Positions 28,601 through 35,898 of a stretch of DNA of 64,000 nucleotides are shown piece by piece. The DNA is from JAHEAO01 sp041633555 (GTDB lineage Bacteria > Pseudomonadota > Alphaproteobacteria > Rhodobacterales > Rhodobacteraceae): NCBI GenBank assembly GCA_041633555.1, contig JBFKFZ010000006.1, positions 37,652 to 101,651 on the forward strand, written 5' to 3'. The position numbers and the translations under genes were made by a program. Position 1 is the stretch's first letter, and the number at the start of each line of letters is the position of its first letter. The notes beneath the pieces are model-generated. The model ran no database searches. It had not been told where the DNA came from and saw nothing but the letters and a program-made list of their open reading frames with translations.

Positions 28601-29789
28601 GTTCACCTCGCGCCTGTCGGTCTCGGCGCTGACCGCGCGCCTCACCGAAACCTCGGATCGGGTAGGCGGCATCAATTCGGTCGCGCTTGGCCCAGAGGGA
28701 GACTGGGTGGCCTTCACGGACAGACAGTCCATCCTGATCAAGCCGCATGGCGGGCCGCCGCAACATCTCAACTCCGGCGAAACGGCAAAACCCAAGATCA
28801 ATTCCGGAGACCCCAGCGACCCTAACGATTCGAAGGCCAACACGAACGGCAAAGAGCCCGGTGCCGTGCGGCTGCCCAGCACCCTTGCCGCCCCGACGGC
28901 GCGGGACATGTTCGTGGTGGCGATGCGCCAGCCGATGGTGGAAATCTGGGAGCGCTCTGATGATGGGTCCTGGATGGCCAGCATTCTGCCGATCACAGGA
29001 GCGGATGCATCTGTCAGAATCGAAAGCCGCCACATCGCCGTCTCAGCCGACGGGGCACGCTTTGCGGTCGATGTGTTCGGGCCGGACGGTATGGCTGTTC
29101 TCGTATGCTCCATTGATGCGGATCGCTGCGGCAGCGGCGAAGGGGATCACCTGGCCTTCGTGCCATTTGCGCCTGACGTGGCGACCGACCGGCCCCCTGG
29201 TCATGACTGTGTCCGCGGAGCGCTCCCGACCGCGATCGCGCTCTCGCCCGCCGGCGACCGACTGGCTGTTGGCGGAAGCGACTGCAACGTCAGGCTCTAT
29301 GACCTTACTGCTCCGTCGACCGACGCCTCCGAAGCCGTGATCATGTCGGGCCATGTCGGCAACATAACCTCGCTCGACTTCTCGTCGGATGGAACCGCGA
29401 TCGCCGCCGCTTCCGCCGACTGGCAAGCAAGCATCTGGCGCTTTGAGAGCGATGAAGTCGTCAAGCTCACCGGTACGCCAGAGAAACGCGGCCACCAATC
29501 CAGCGTCGCCGCGATCAGTTTCCTGCCGACCGGCCAATTCGCAGCCTCGGTGTCCGGTGACGAAAGGCTGATCGTCTGGGATACACGGTCCGGTGACCCG
29601 GTGCTCGACTATCCCAACTTCGACCAGAGCCTGACCGCGCTCGATGCCAGGGAGGTGTCGCAGGGCGTGGCGCTTGCAACCGGGGACCGGTTGGGCGATG
29701 TCGTGGTGCAGCATTTTTTTGAACATACGGCGGAGGTTCTGAACTTCGCCAAGGAGACCCTGAACGGAATTGAGGGAGTCGTCCATTGA
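25692..29789 (+). CDS. nSTAND-type NTPase with C-terminal WD40 repeats
   Basis: A 1365-residue signalling NTPase. The N-terminal PYPGLRSFHRSEFDIFFGR motif marks the nSTAND1 family. Walker A is GPSGCGKS (53-60) and Walker B is PIVILVDQFEEIF (about 158-170). A winged-helix/superhelical part follows (about 280-500). A hydrophobic span at about 530-550 (TLTLAALGAVALILGYGW) may anchor it in the membrane. From about 620 to 1345 there are about ten recognisable WD40 blades (for example VRIWDLNY, ARLWTPF, VRLYDLT, LIVWDTRSG), enough for two propellers. In related proteins the repeats sense a trigger and the NTPase oligomerises to activate an effector. Here the effector is presumably the coupled TIR protein. 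Confidence 0.9.
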   Translation: MTPGTGGDTASPTPYPGLRSFHRSEFDIFFGRDDHVSEMLSKLAKNHFLCITGPSGCGKSSLARTGLFNALEAGFLSGRGSDWIFCDLHPETDPLDRLCAALATAIVLGESGREASEPDPEEAADIAELRSLFHNHIEDRSSNLTGALDKVTLVERRPIVILVDQFEEIFRYAQDDPHAASRFVDVLLKTSAVRRDVYVVITIRTDELEKCARYGGLTAAINHSQFLTPTLDRFQMQEAIEGPASLFNATIDPALSVWMLNGLEEQLDKLPLMQHALRLLYVQARRETPEGHVEISLDDFYEVFEIETHHGISRSNGHDALRTSLSHRLDTLYGRLDEADRRIARGLFCALTTLDSRGRDIRRPIRLGEAEEVLGCDFADLLRVVLTFKEGSESYLRIAGEHDGIDPGDTVDVTHECVLRLWRPLQERWLPEESGAAESLRFLARFARERDDAASVGIIDRLFGRTLLGGNTLKRYSEWWSERRPNPSWASRYLEGIEWAVDGMTLGPRRIYERIEALVQDSKRYASRARTTLTLAALGAVALILGYGWNEVEQEIEHANNERKNAVWQAVSSVNPSADARLPFQVAQQADEALASAAEVGITPENMAVAREKVFHAFNYLHELRRFDHGSNENAQVFAADFLPGGDRIVTLSQGLDLSIWDRRENTAPHVIPLRDELTLAEGKRGRSLAVSSDGTMAVGTQRGGLLLIVNAAGKDAEPKKRELYPGPDEWGGLSTMQSLAFSRSGDRLVAGALTGHLHLWSRDVGGDWQSDDALSASELISKSQRDRRSSDGKAEILEQTRVWSVLFSNDDRMIAAGLGDGRVCLLTPDGAEARCSGKVHSSPVKALAFRPDDRVLLSGGNDDKVRIWDLNYTSASLGDINNRGLPELDLSPVGLWHDSDIWAVDFDAAGQLIVTASWDGSIRLFEQGTWRPLRILRGHEQALRTVQFAPEGTEILSASLDHTARLWTPFTSRLSVSALTARLTETSDRVGGINSVALGPEGDWVAFTDRQSILIKPHGGPPQHLNSGETAKPKINSGDPSDPNDSKANTNGKEPGAVRLPSTLAAPTARDMFVVAMRQPMVEIWERSDDGSWMASILPITGADASVRIESRHIAVSADGARFAVDVFGPDGMAVLVCSIDADRCGSGEGDHLAFVPFAPDVATDRPPGHDCVRGALPTAIALSPAGDRLAVGGSDCNVRLYDLTAPSTDASEAVIMSGHVGNITSLDFSSDGTAIAAASADWQASIWRFESDEVVKLTGTPEKRGHQSSVAAISFLPTGQFAASVSGDERLIVWDTRSGDPVLDYPNFDQSLTALDAREVSQGVALATGDRLGDVVVQHFFEHTAEVLNFAKETLNGIEGVVH

Positions 29790-29830
29790 TCGTCGAAATC
29801 TTCGGTCTTCGCTTGAACCGCGCCAATTCT

Positions 29831-29874
29831 GCGCGCAGCCGCCTTCCATTTGCCTCAACTGAAGGCGGGCGCGC
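29831..29874 (+). promoter_or_regulatory. Long stem-loop covering the ribosome site of the transglycosylase gene
   Basis: GCGCGC (29831-29836) can pair with GCGCGC (29869-29874), and CGCCTTC (29840-29846) with GAAGGCG (29861-29867). This gives about 13 bp around a 14-base loop. The 3' arm contains the AAGGCGGG ribosome site of the gene starting at 29878. There is no T tract, so translational control or mRNA end protection is likelier than intrinsic termination. Confidence 0.45.
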
Positions 29875-29877
29875 AGC

Positions 29878-31119
29878 GTGAGGAGACTGGCTCTTCTCAT
29901 TGTTATGTTGCTCTCCCTGGGTCCGGGAACCGCAATCGCCGAGAGCCGCCAGGCGGTCGAGCGTCAGTTTCGGACCTGGCTGGAGCAGACGGCATGGCCA
30001 CTGGCGCGCGCAGAAGGCGTGACCCGCAGAACCTTCGAAACAGCGCTTTCCGATGTCACGCTCAACTGGGACCTGCCGGATCTGATCCCGCCCGGCAGCA
30101 AGCGGCAGAAGTCCAAGCCACAGCGGCAGGCAGAGTTTGGATCGCCCGCGAAATACTTCAACCGAAACTCGCTCGACGGCGCCACGGCGACCGGGCGGCA
30201 GATGGCCAGGCAACATGCCGAAAGCCTCGCCCGGGCAGAGCGGGCAACAGGTGTGCCGGGCCGGATCATGCTCGCCATCTGGGGCCGCGAGAGCGGTTAT
30301 GGGCGTGTCGCGATCAGATACAATGTGTTTGAAGTGCTGGGAACCAAGGCGTTCATGGGCGGCAGAGCCAGCTATTTCACCAGGGAATTCATCGCGGCGC
30401 TGAAGATTGCCCAAGCCGGTCACGCACCGGAAAATGCGATGAAAAGCAGCTGGGCCGGCGCGCTCGGGCAACCGCAATTCATGCCGAGCAGTTTTCTGGA
30501 ATATGCCGCCGATGGCGATGGCGACGGGCGGGCCGATATCTGGCGCTCTGAGGCCGACACAATCGCTTCGATCGGCACCTATCTCGCCCGACATGGTTGG
30601 GTCGCGGAGCGCGACTGGGGGTTCGAGGTGACCGTGCCGGCGGCGGTTTCCTGTACGTTGGAAGGTCCGGATCAAGGCAGATCCATCGCCGACTGGGAGG
30701 CAATGGGGATCAAACGCGTCTCCGGCCAGCCCTTTCCAAGTCATGAGTTGAAAGGCGAGGGTTACCTCTTGATGCCAGCCGGCCGCTTGGGTCCGGCCTT
30801 CATCGTCACGCAGAATTTCTACGTCTTGAAGGCCTACAACATGAGCGATCTCTACGCGCTCTTCGTCGGCCATCTGGGCGACCGCATCGCCTTTGGAATG
30901 CGAGACTTCTCGGCGCGCTGGGCCGCCGTCGATGGCCTTTACCGATCCGATATCGCGGCGATGCAGAGAGCACTAGAGACTATGGGCCATGATGTCGGAG
31001 GCGCGGACGGGTTGCCGGGCTTCAAGACCCGCCGCTCCATAGGGAGGTGGCAAGAGGCGATCGGCCTAACCACCACCTGCTATCCCGATGCGAACATGAA
31101 GACCCGACTGTCGCGGTAA
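29878..31119 (+). CDS. Lytic murein transglycosylase (MltB/SLT_2 family) with PG-binding domain
   Basis: A 413-residue periplasmic enzyme that cuts the MurNAc-GlcNAc bond to form 1,6-anhydro ends. Signal peptide MRRLALLIVMLLSLGPGTAIAES. The SLT_2 catalytic domain (about 35-330) has the catalytic Glu in AIWGRESGYGR, then GALGQPQFMPSSF and DGDGDGRADIW. A C-terminal peptidoglycan-binding domain (about 345-410) includes DIAAMQRALETMGHDVGGADG. The start is GTG at 29878, chosen because it begins the signal peptide. It follows the STAND gene by 88 bp but looks like a housekeeping gene, not part of the module. Confidence 0.92.
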   Translation: MRRLALLIVMLLSLGPGTAIAESRQAVERQFRTWLEQTAWPLARAEGVTRRTFETALSDVTLNWDLPDLIPPGSKRQKSKPQRQAEFGSPAKYFNRNSLDGATATGRQMARQHAESLARAERATGVPGRIMLAIWGRESGYGRVAIRYNVFEVLGTKAFMGGRASYFTREFIAALKIAQAGHAPENAMKSSWAGALGQPQFMPSSFLEYAADGDGDGRADIWRSEADTIASIGTYLARHGWVAERDWGFEVTVPAAVSCTLEGPDQGRSIADWEAMGIKRVSGQPFPSHELKGEGYLLMPAGRLGPAFIVTQNFYVLKAYNMSDLYALFVGHLGDRIAFGMRDFSARWAAVDGLYRSDIAAMQRALETMGHDVGGADGLPGFKTRRSIGRWQEAIGLTTTCYPDANMKTRLSR

Positions 31120-31168
31120 TCCAGTAGGGACTTGATCGGTAAGTCGACGTTATCGATGCAACCAAGAA

Positions 31169-31180
31169 TCCCTCCACCCG
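31169..31180 (+). repeat. Fragment matching a tRNA 3' end, inverted relative to tRNA-Leu
   Basis: TCCCTCCACCCG at 31169-31180 is the exact reverse complement of 31319-31330 inside tRNA-Leu(UAG), covering its T-arm and acceptor 3' strand. The flanking GAA before it resembles the T-loop end of other tRNAs. It could be a relic of an attachment site or of a decayed tRNA gene. Confidence 0.35.
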
Positions 31181-31313
31181 GATCTACTGAGGTGCCACGG
31201 TCAGGATCGCCCCCTCAAGACGTATAGAGCGTGTAGGTAGGGCAAGAGAGGGTGGGCAGGTCTGTCAAATTGGGGATTATCTATTTGATAAGATGTCCCT
31301 TGTCGTCAGCAAT

Positions 31314-31398
31314 TGGTGCGGGTGGAGGGACTTGAACCCCCACGCCTTGCGGCGCCAGAACCTAAATCTGGTGCGTCTACCAATTTCGCCACACCCGC
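31314..31398 (-). tRNA. tRNA-Leu (TAG)
   Basis: On the minus strand, an 85-nt class II tRNA starts GCGGGTGTGGCGAAATTGG and ends CACCCGC-A-CCA with CCA encoded. The anticodon loop TTTAGGT between CCAGA and TCTGG gives anticodon TAG, for CUN leucine codons. The long variable arm CGCCGCAAGGCG is typical of tRNA-Leu. Confidence 0.97.
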
Positions 31399-31535
31399 AT
31401 CCGGGCGCCTTCTAGCAAAGCTGCAACAGGGATGCGAGCGCAAATCGCCGCGCCAAGAAAACACTACCCAGACGATTTGATTTGTCCTAGCGTGACAAAA
31501 AAAGAAGACGATGAGGCAGAACAAGGGGCAGCCCA

Positions 31536-32045
31536 ATGTCAGTGATGACGAATGGGTGGAACACAGGGCACTCTTCTGTGCGACGCCAGATTCCATCGAC
31601 CAGCGGACTTTGCGAAGGCACAAGGGTGATGACGCTTGGGGGCAATTTGCCCGTCGAGTATCTTTGCACAGGCGACATGATCGTGACTAGGGCAGGCGCG
31701 CGGGAATTGCGCAAGATCACCGCAAGACCGCTCTCTGGCAGGCCGGTTCATGTGCCGCGCGGCGCGATCGGACCGCGGCGGCCCGAGCGGGACATGTATC
31801 TCGCTCCTGGTCAGCAGGTCCATGTACGCGACTGGACCGGCAGGCGACTGTTCGGCGCGGACCAGCGCTCGGTACCGCTCGGCCAGTTGGTTGACGGCAG
31901 CTCGTTCACTTGGTCGGATCTGGCCAGCGGTCAACTGGTCTACGATCTGGAGTTCCTTACCCAGCAGGTATTCTACGCTGAAGGAATGGAGGTCATGAGC
32001 GCCGACCAGCCGTTCCGCGTTATCCTGGGCCGGGCCGCGGCCTAG
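31536..32045 (+). CDS. Stand-alone Hint-domain protein
   Basis: A 169-residue protein with a Hint (hedgehog/intein) domain. The opening LCEGTRVMTLGGNLPVEYLCTGD has the conserved first cysteine (Cys26) and the VE.L..GD pattern. Later parts, YLAPGQQVHVRDW and DLEFLTQQVFYAEGMEVMS, fit the rest of the fold. Many Rhodobacteraceae have such Hint domains in secreted or repeat-rich proteins. Here the domain stands almost alone, with only about 25 residues before it and no recognisable extein. Its role is unknown. It ends convergently with the NAD(P)HX repair gene, with a 4-bp overlap. Confidence 0.82.
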   Translation: MSVMTNGWNTGHSSVRRQIPSTSGLCEGTRVMTLGGNLPVEYLCTGDMIVTRAGARELRKITARPLSGRPVHVPRGAIGPRRPERDMYLAPGQQVHVRDWTGRRLFGADQRSVPLGQLVDGSSFTWSDLASGQLVYDLEFLTQQVFYAEGMEVMSADQPFRVILGRAAA

Positions 32046-33724
32046 AGTCCCAGATCCCCGAACACCGAAGGCAACTGCTCGGGCAGATCCTCGGCGATCA
32101 GGCCGGGTCCGAATTTTCGCGCGCATTCGACATGCAGCCAGGCACCGGTTTCCGCCGCCGCCATCTGAGGAAAGCCTCGCGTCAACAGCCCGGTGATGAA
32201 TCCCGCCAGCACATCGCCAGACCCGGCGGTCGCCAGCCAGGGTGCGGCGCGGTCGTAGTGCGCCGAGTTGATGCTGCAGCGCCCCGACGGATCGGCGATC
32301 ACCGTATCGGGGCCCTTGAAAAGCACCACGCATCCCGCACTCTTTGCCGCCTCACGCGTCGCATCGACCTTGGAATAGGCCGGGCCCTTGGTTGCCGGGG
32401 CATTCAGTTTCTCGACGATGTCTGGGAAGAGGCGAGCGAATTCGCCGGCATGCGGCGTCAGGACAACTTTGTCATGCAAGAGCTTGAAACGGCTCGATGT
32501 ATCGCCTGCCAGCCAGGTCAGGGCATCGGCATCGAGCAGGCAGGCCCGCCCGGATCGCAATGCCACCGTCACGAGCGCCCCTGCCGAGTCGACGCCCAAG
32601 CCCGGTCCCAGGCAGAGCGCGTTGATCCGCTCATCCTCCAGATGTACGTCCAATCCATCCACCGCCCCCGACCTCACGGAACGCAACATGATCGCGTCGA
32701 GGTGCGCGGCGTTCTCGGCCAGAGCCTCCGGCGGACAGCCTAAGGTCACCAGCCCCGCCCCGATACGCAGCGCGCCGCGGGCGGCCAGCCGCGCCGCCCC
32801 CCCCTTGCCGGGACCACCCGAGAGGATCAGGGCGTGGCCGTGGCTGTATTTGTGAGAATTGAGCCGTGCCTTGTCGAGATCGAAACCGGGCCAGATCCGG
32901 CCGCTTCTTCCCGAGGGCTCGTCAAAATCGAGAAGAGTGACGACACTGGCGGACCGATCCTGCTTCAGATGCGCAGGATGACGATCCTCCCTGCCGAGGC
33001 CGATATCGACCACACGCAGGCGAAACAGGTTCTCGCCAAGATGGTGGCCGACCTTGCGCCGGTGAAACGTGACGGTCAGGTCAGGATGCAACAGACGCCG
33101 AGAGGCATCGTTCTGCCACCAATTCCAGTGCGCATCGCGATCCTCCTCGGCGCCAACCGGCGGCTCGGGGAAGAGGAACTTGCCACTGTCGCAATCAAGG
33201 CCCGAGGCGCAATCCACTGCGACCGTACGGCAGGGCAAGCTGTGAGGGTGGCTATCGTCGACCTCGCGCTTGGTCACGGCGTGAAATGCATTCGCGCATT
33301 CGAGGGGGATGGCCCGCGAAAGCCCGGTTCCGAACATTGCGTCGATCACCAGGGCGGGCCTAGCCCCCGTAGCTGCAGCCTCGACGGTCAGCGGGCTGAC
33401 TTCACCTATACCGGACCATACTTCATAATTCGTCAGTGCATCCGGGGGCAGCTTCGACGGGTCACCGTAGAGCAGAACCTCGACTGACCAGCCTTGATCC
33501 CTCAGGCGCCGGGCCACGACGAATGCGTCGCCGCCATTGTTCCCTGGTCCACAGAGCACCACCGCGCGGTGTGCGCCTTCTTTTAGCCTCGGCCACTGTT
33601 CGAAGATCGCCTCGATGACGCCCCTGCCCGCGCGTTCCATCAGCTCCAGCCCGGTGACCGCGCCGCTGTCGATTGCGGCCCTTTCGATAGCCCGCATCTG
33701 TGCCGCGGTCAGTAATTCGGTCAT
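32042..33724 (-). CDS. nnr: Bifunctional NAD(P)H-hydrate epimerase/dehydratase
   Basis: A 560-residue enzyme that repairs hydrated NAD(P)H. The N-terminal YjeF_N epimerase domain (about 1-225) has CGPGNNGGDAFVVARRL. The C-terminal ADP-dependent dehydratase (about 285-555) has ILSGGPGKGGAARLAARGAL, LTPHAGEFARLFP and the catalytic region ATAGSGDVLAGFITGLL. The start was set at 33724 (MTELLTAAQMRAIERAAI), the family N-terminus; 21 extra open codons upstream show no similarity. It is divergent from glnB. Confidence 0.96.
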   Translation of the reverse strand: MTELLTAAQMRAIERAAIDSGAVTGLELMERAGRGVIEAIFEQWPRLKEGAHRAVVLCGPGNNGGDAFVVARRLRDQGWSVEVLLYGDPSKLPPDALTNYEVWSGIGEVSPLTVEAAATGARPALVIDAMFGTGLSRAIPLECANAFHAVTKREVDDSHPHSLPCRTVAVDCASGLDCDSGKFLFPEPPVGAEEDRDAHWNWWQNDASRRLLHPDLTVTFHRRKVGHHLGENLFRLRVVDIGLGREDRHPAHLKQDRSASVVTLLDFDEPSGRSGRIWPGFDLDKARLNSHKYSHGHALILSGGPGKGGAARLAARGALRIGAGLVTLGCPPEALAENAAHLDAIMLRSVRSGAVDGLDVHLEDERINALCLGPGLGVDSAGALVTVALRSGRACLLDADALTWLAGDTSSRFKLLHDKVVLTPHAGEFARLFPDIVEKLNAPATKGPAYSKVDATREAAKSAGCVVLFKGPDTVIADPSGRCSINSAHYDRAAPWLATAGSGDVLAGFITGLLTRGFPQMAAAETGAWLHVECARKFGPGLIAEDLPEQLPSVFGDLGL

Positions 33725-33769
33725 GGCAAAGCCCTCGATGTTCGCAAACCGCACTGAAATCGCGCCATC

Positions 33770-33786
33770 TGCACAAAAATTGGGCA
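33770..33786 (+). promoter_or_regulatory. Candidate NtrC-type dyad upstream of glnB
   Basis: TGCACA-N5-TGGGCA is an imperfect dyad, with 9 of 12 half-site bases matching the TGCACC-N5-GGTGCA NtrC box and the right spacing. It lies 110 bases before glnB. Nitrogen control of glnBA by NtrC is known in Rhodobacter; this particular site is a prediction. Confidence 0.35.
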
Positions 33787-33895
33787 CGGTCCTCGGAATC
33801 GTCCCCGGCCCCTGCCCCGTGCCAACCTAGCGAATTGTGACCCGCGAATAGAAGTGGTCAGACACGCGGGAACTGAAATTCCGGGGAGTCGCGTC

Positions 33896-34234
33896 ATGAA
33901 GAAGATCGAAGCCATCATCAAGCCGTTCAAGCTGGACGAAGTGAAAGAGGCGCTGCAAGAGGTCGGCGTGCAGGGGCTCAGCGTGATCGAAGTGAAGGGC
34001 TTTGGCCGCCAGAAGGGTCATACGGAGCTCTATCGCGGCGCCGAATATGTCGTCGATTTCCTCCCCAAAGTTAAGATCGAGGTCGTGCTGGCCGACGATC
34101 AGGTCGATGGCGCTATCGAAGCCATCGTCTCGGCCGCCAAGACCGACAAGATCGGCGACGGCAAGATCTTCGTCTCGACCATCGAGCAGGCGATCCGCAT
34201 TCGCACCGGCGAAACCGGCGACAACGCCATCTAA
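33896..34234 (+). CDS. glnB: Nitrogen regulatory protein P-II (GlnB)
   Basis: A 112-residue trimeric signal protein that reports 2-oxoglutarate and energy status to GlnD, NtrB and GlnE. The T-loop has the uridylylation site Tyr51 (TELYRGAEYVVDFLPK). The B-loop and C-loop motifs DKIGDGKIFV and AIRIRTGETGD are intact. The start at 33896 (MKKIEAIIKPFKLDEVK) has GGGGAG 8 bases ahead. It is followed by glnA after 59 bp, the usual alphaproteobacterial glnBA operon. Confidence 0.98.
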   Translation: MKKIEAIIKPFKLDEVKEALQEVGVQGLSVIEVKGFGRQKGHTELYRGAEYVVDFLPKVKIEVVLADDQVDGAIEAIVSAAKTDKIGDGKIFVSTIEQAIRIRTGETGDNAI

Positions 34235-34293
34235 TCACGCCAGGGGCCATTGCCCGGGCCATCCGCAATCTCAAGCAAAGGGAAGGGGTCATT

Positions 34294-35700
34294 ATGAACA
34301 ACAAGGACCTACTCAAGACGATCAAGGACGAGGATGTCGAATATGTCGATATCCGTTTCACCGATCCGCGCGGCAAGCTGCAGCACGTGACCGTGATGGC
34401 CGATCTGGTTGACGAGGATTTCCTCGAAGAGGGCTTCATGTTCGATGGCTCGTCCATCGCCGGCTGGAAGTCGATCGACCAGTCCGACATGAAGCTGCTA
34501 CCGGATTCGAAGAGCGCCTACATGGACCCGTTCTATGCCGAAAAGACGCTGAGCATTCACTGCACGGTAGTCGAGCCGGACACGGGCGAATCCTATGACC
34601 GTGACCCGCGTGGCACGGCTGAACGTGCCGAGGCTTACCTGAAATCAACCGGGATCGGCGACACGTCCTATTTCGGACCCGAAGCGGAATTCTTCCTGTT
34701 TGACGACGTGCGTTACTCGGTCGCGATGAACAAGGTCTCGTTCCAGGTCGACGCGCAGGACGCGGCTTGGAACACAGACACCGAGTACGAGATGGGCAAT
34801 ACCGGCCACCGTCCCGGCGTCAAGGGCGGCTATTTTCCCGTCAACCCGATCGACGATGCCCAGGATATCCGGGGCGAGATGCTGTCGACGATGAAGCGGA
34901 TGGGCATGAAGGTCGACAAGCACCACCACGAGGTCGCCTCCTGCCAGCATGAGTTGGGGCTGATCTTCGGCACGTTGACGCACCAGGCCGACGAGATCCA
35001 GAAGTACAAATATGTCATTCACAACGTCGCGCAAGCCTATGGAAAGTCAGCGACTTTCATGCCCAAGCCAATCTCCGGCGACAACGGCACCGGCATGCAT
35101 GTAAACATGTCGATCTTCAAGGACGGCAAGCCGCTTTTCGCCGGCGACAAGTATGCCGATCTCAGCCAGGAAGCGCTGTGGTTCATCGGCGGCATCCTGA
35201 AGCATGCGAAGGCGCTGAACGCGATCACCAACCCGACGACCAACAGCTACAAACGGCTGATCCCGGGCTTCGAAGCCCCGGTTCTGCGCGCCTATTCCGC
35301 CCGCAACCGGTCGGGCTGCGTCCGGATCCCGTGGGCCGAAAGCCCGAAGGCCAAGCGCGTCGAGGCGCGTTTCCCCGACCCCGCGGCAAACCCGTATCTG
35401 GCATTCTCGGCGCTCCTGATGGCCGGCCTCGACGGCATCAAGAACAAGATCGACCCGGGTCCGTCCTCGGACAAGGACCTTTACGATCTGCCGCCGGAAG
35501 AACTGGCCTCGATCCCGACGGTCTGCGGTTCGCTGCGCGAGGCGCTGGAGGAACTGGAAAAAGACCACGAGTTCCTGCTGCATGGCGACGTCTTCTCGAA
35601 GGGCCAGCTGGAAGGCTACATGGCGCTCAAGTGGGAAGAGGTCTACGCCTACGAGCACACGCCGCACCCGATCGAGTACAAGCTCTATTACAGTTGCTGA
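34294..35700 (+). CDS. glnA: Glutamine synthetase type I (GlnA)
   Basis: A 468-residue GS-I that makes glutamine from glutamate, ammonia and ATP. It has FMFDGSSIAGWK, FGPEAEFFLFDDV, the KPISGDNGTGMHVN ATP/metal block and NPTTNSYKRLIPGFEAP. The adenylylation site is Tyr397 in KDLYDLPPEE, so activity is controlled by GlnE. It is downstream of glnB in one operon and ends before a strong terminator. Confidence 0.99.
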   Translation: MNNKDLLKTIKDEDVEYVDIRFTDPRGKLQHVTVMADLVDEDFLEEGFMFDGSSIAGWKSIDQSDMKLLPDSKSAYMDPFYAEKTLSIHCTVVEPDTGESYDRDPRGTAERAEAYLKSTGIGDTSYFGPEAEFFLFDDVRYSVAMNKVSFQVDAQDAAWNTDTEYEMGNTGHRPGVKGGYFPVNPIDDAQDIRGEMLSTMKRMGMKVDKHHHEVASCQHELGLIFGTLTHQADEIQKYKYVIHNVAQAYGKSATFMPKPISGDNGTGMHVNMSIFKDGKPLFAGDKYADLSQEALWFIGGILKHAKALNAITNPTTNSYKRLIPGFEAPVLRAYSARNRSGCVRIPWAESPKAKRVEARFPDPAANPYLAFSALLMAGLDGIKNKIDPGPSSDKDLYDLPPEELASIPTVCGSLREALEELEKDHEFLLHGDVFSKGQLEGYMALKWEEVYAYEHTPHPIEYKLYYSC

Positions 35701-35720
35701 TCTAGTCTCCGATTCGATGG

Positions 35721-35749
35721 AAAAAGGGCGCCTTCGGGTGCCCTTTTTG
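35721..35749 (+). terminator. Rho-independent terminator of glnBA
   Basis: A 12-bp stem AAAAAGGGCGCC / GGTGCCCTTTTT (one G-U pair) closed by a TTCG tetraloop, with the T run forming the 3' arm. It starts 20 bases after the glnA stop. Confidence 0.92.
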
Positions 35750-35898
35750 CTTGAACAGGAAACAGTCCCGCCACTTTGCCGGGAACTGTTGAATGGCGTC
35801 GCTGCGGAAAGCACTCTGCCCGTTCGAAAGGCAGATTATCGGCCCAGAATTGCCTGACTTTCGGAAGAAGATTCGTCGATCACCAGACGGGACTGCCT

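Noticed and set aside
31275..31291. TTATC-N5-GATAA dyad upstream of tRNA-Leu in plus orientation, resembling a BioR operator
   Set aside because: The spacing does not match the BioR site and no biotin gene is near; bioY is about 10 kb away.
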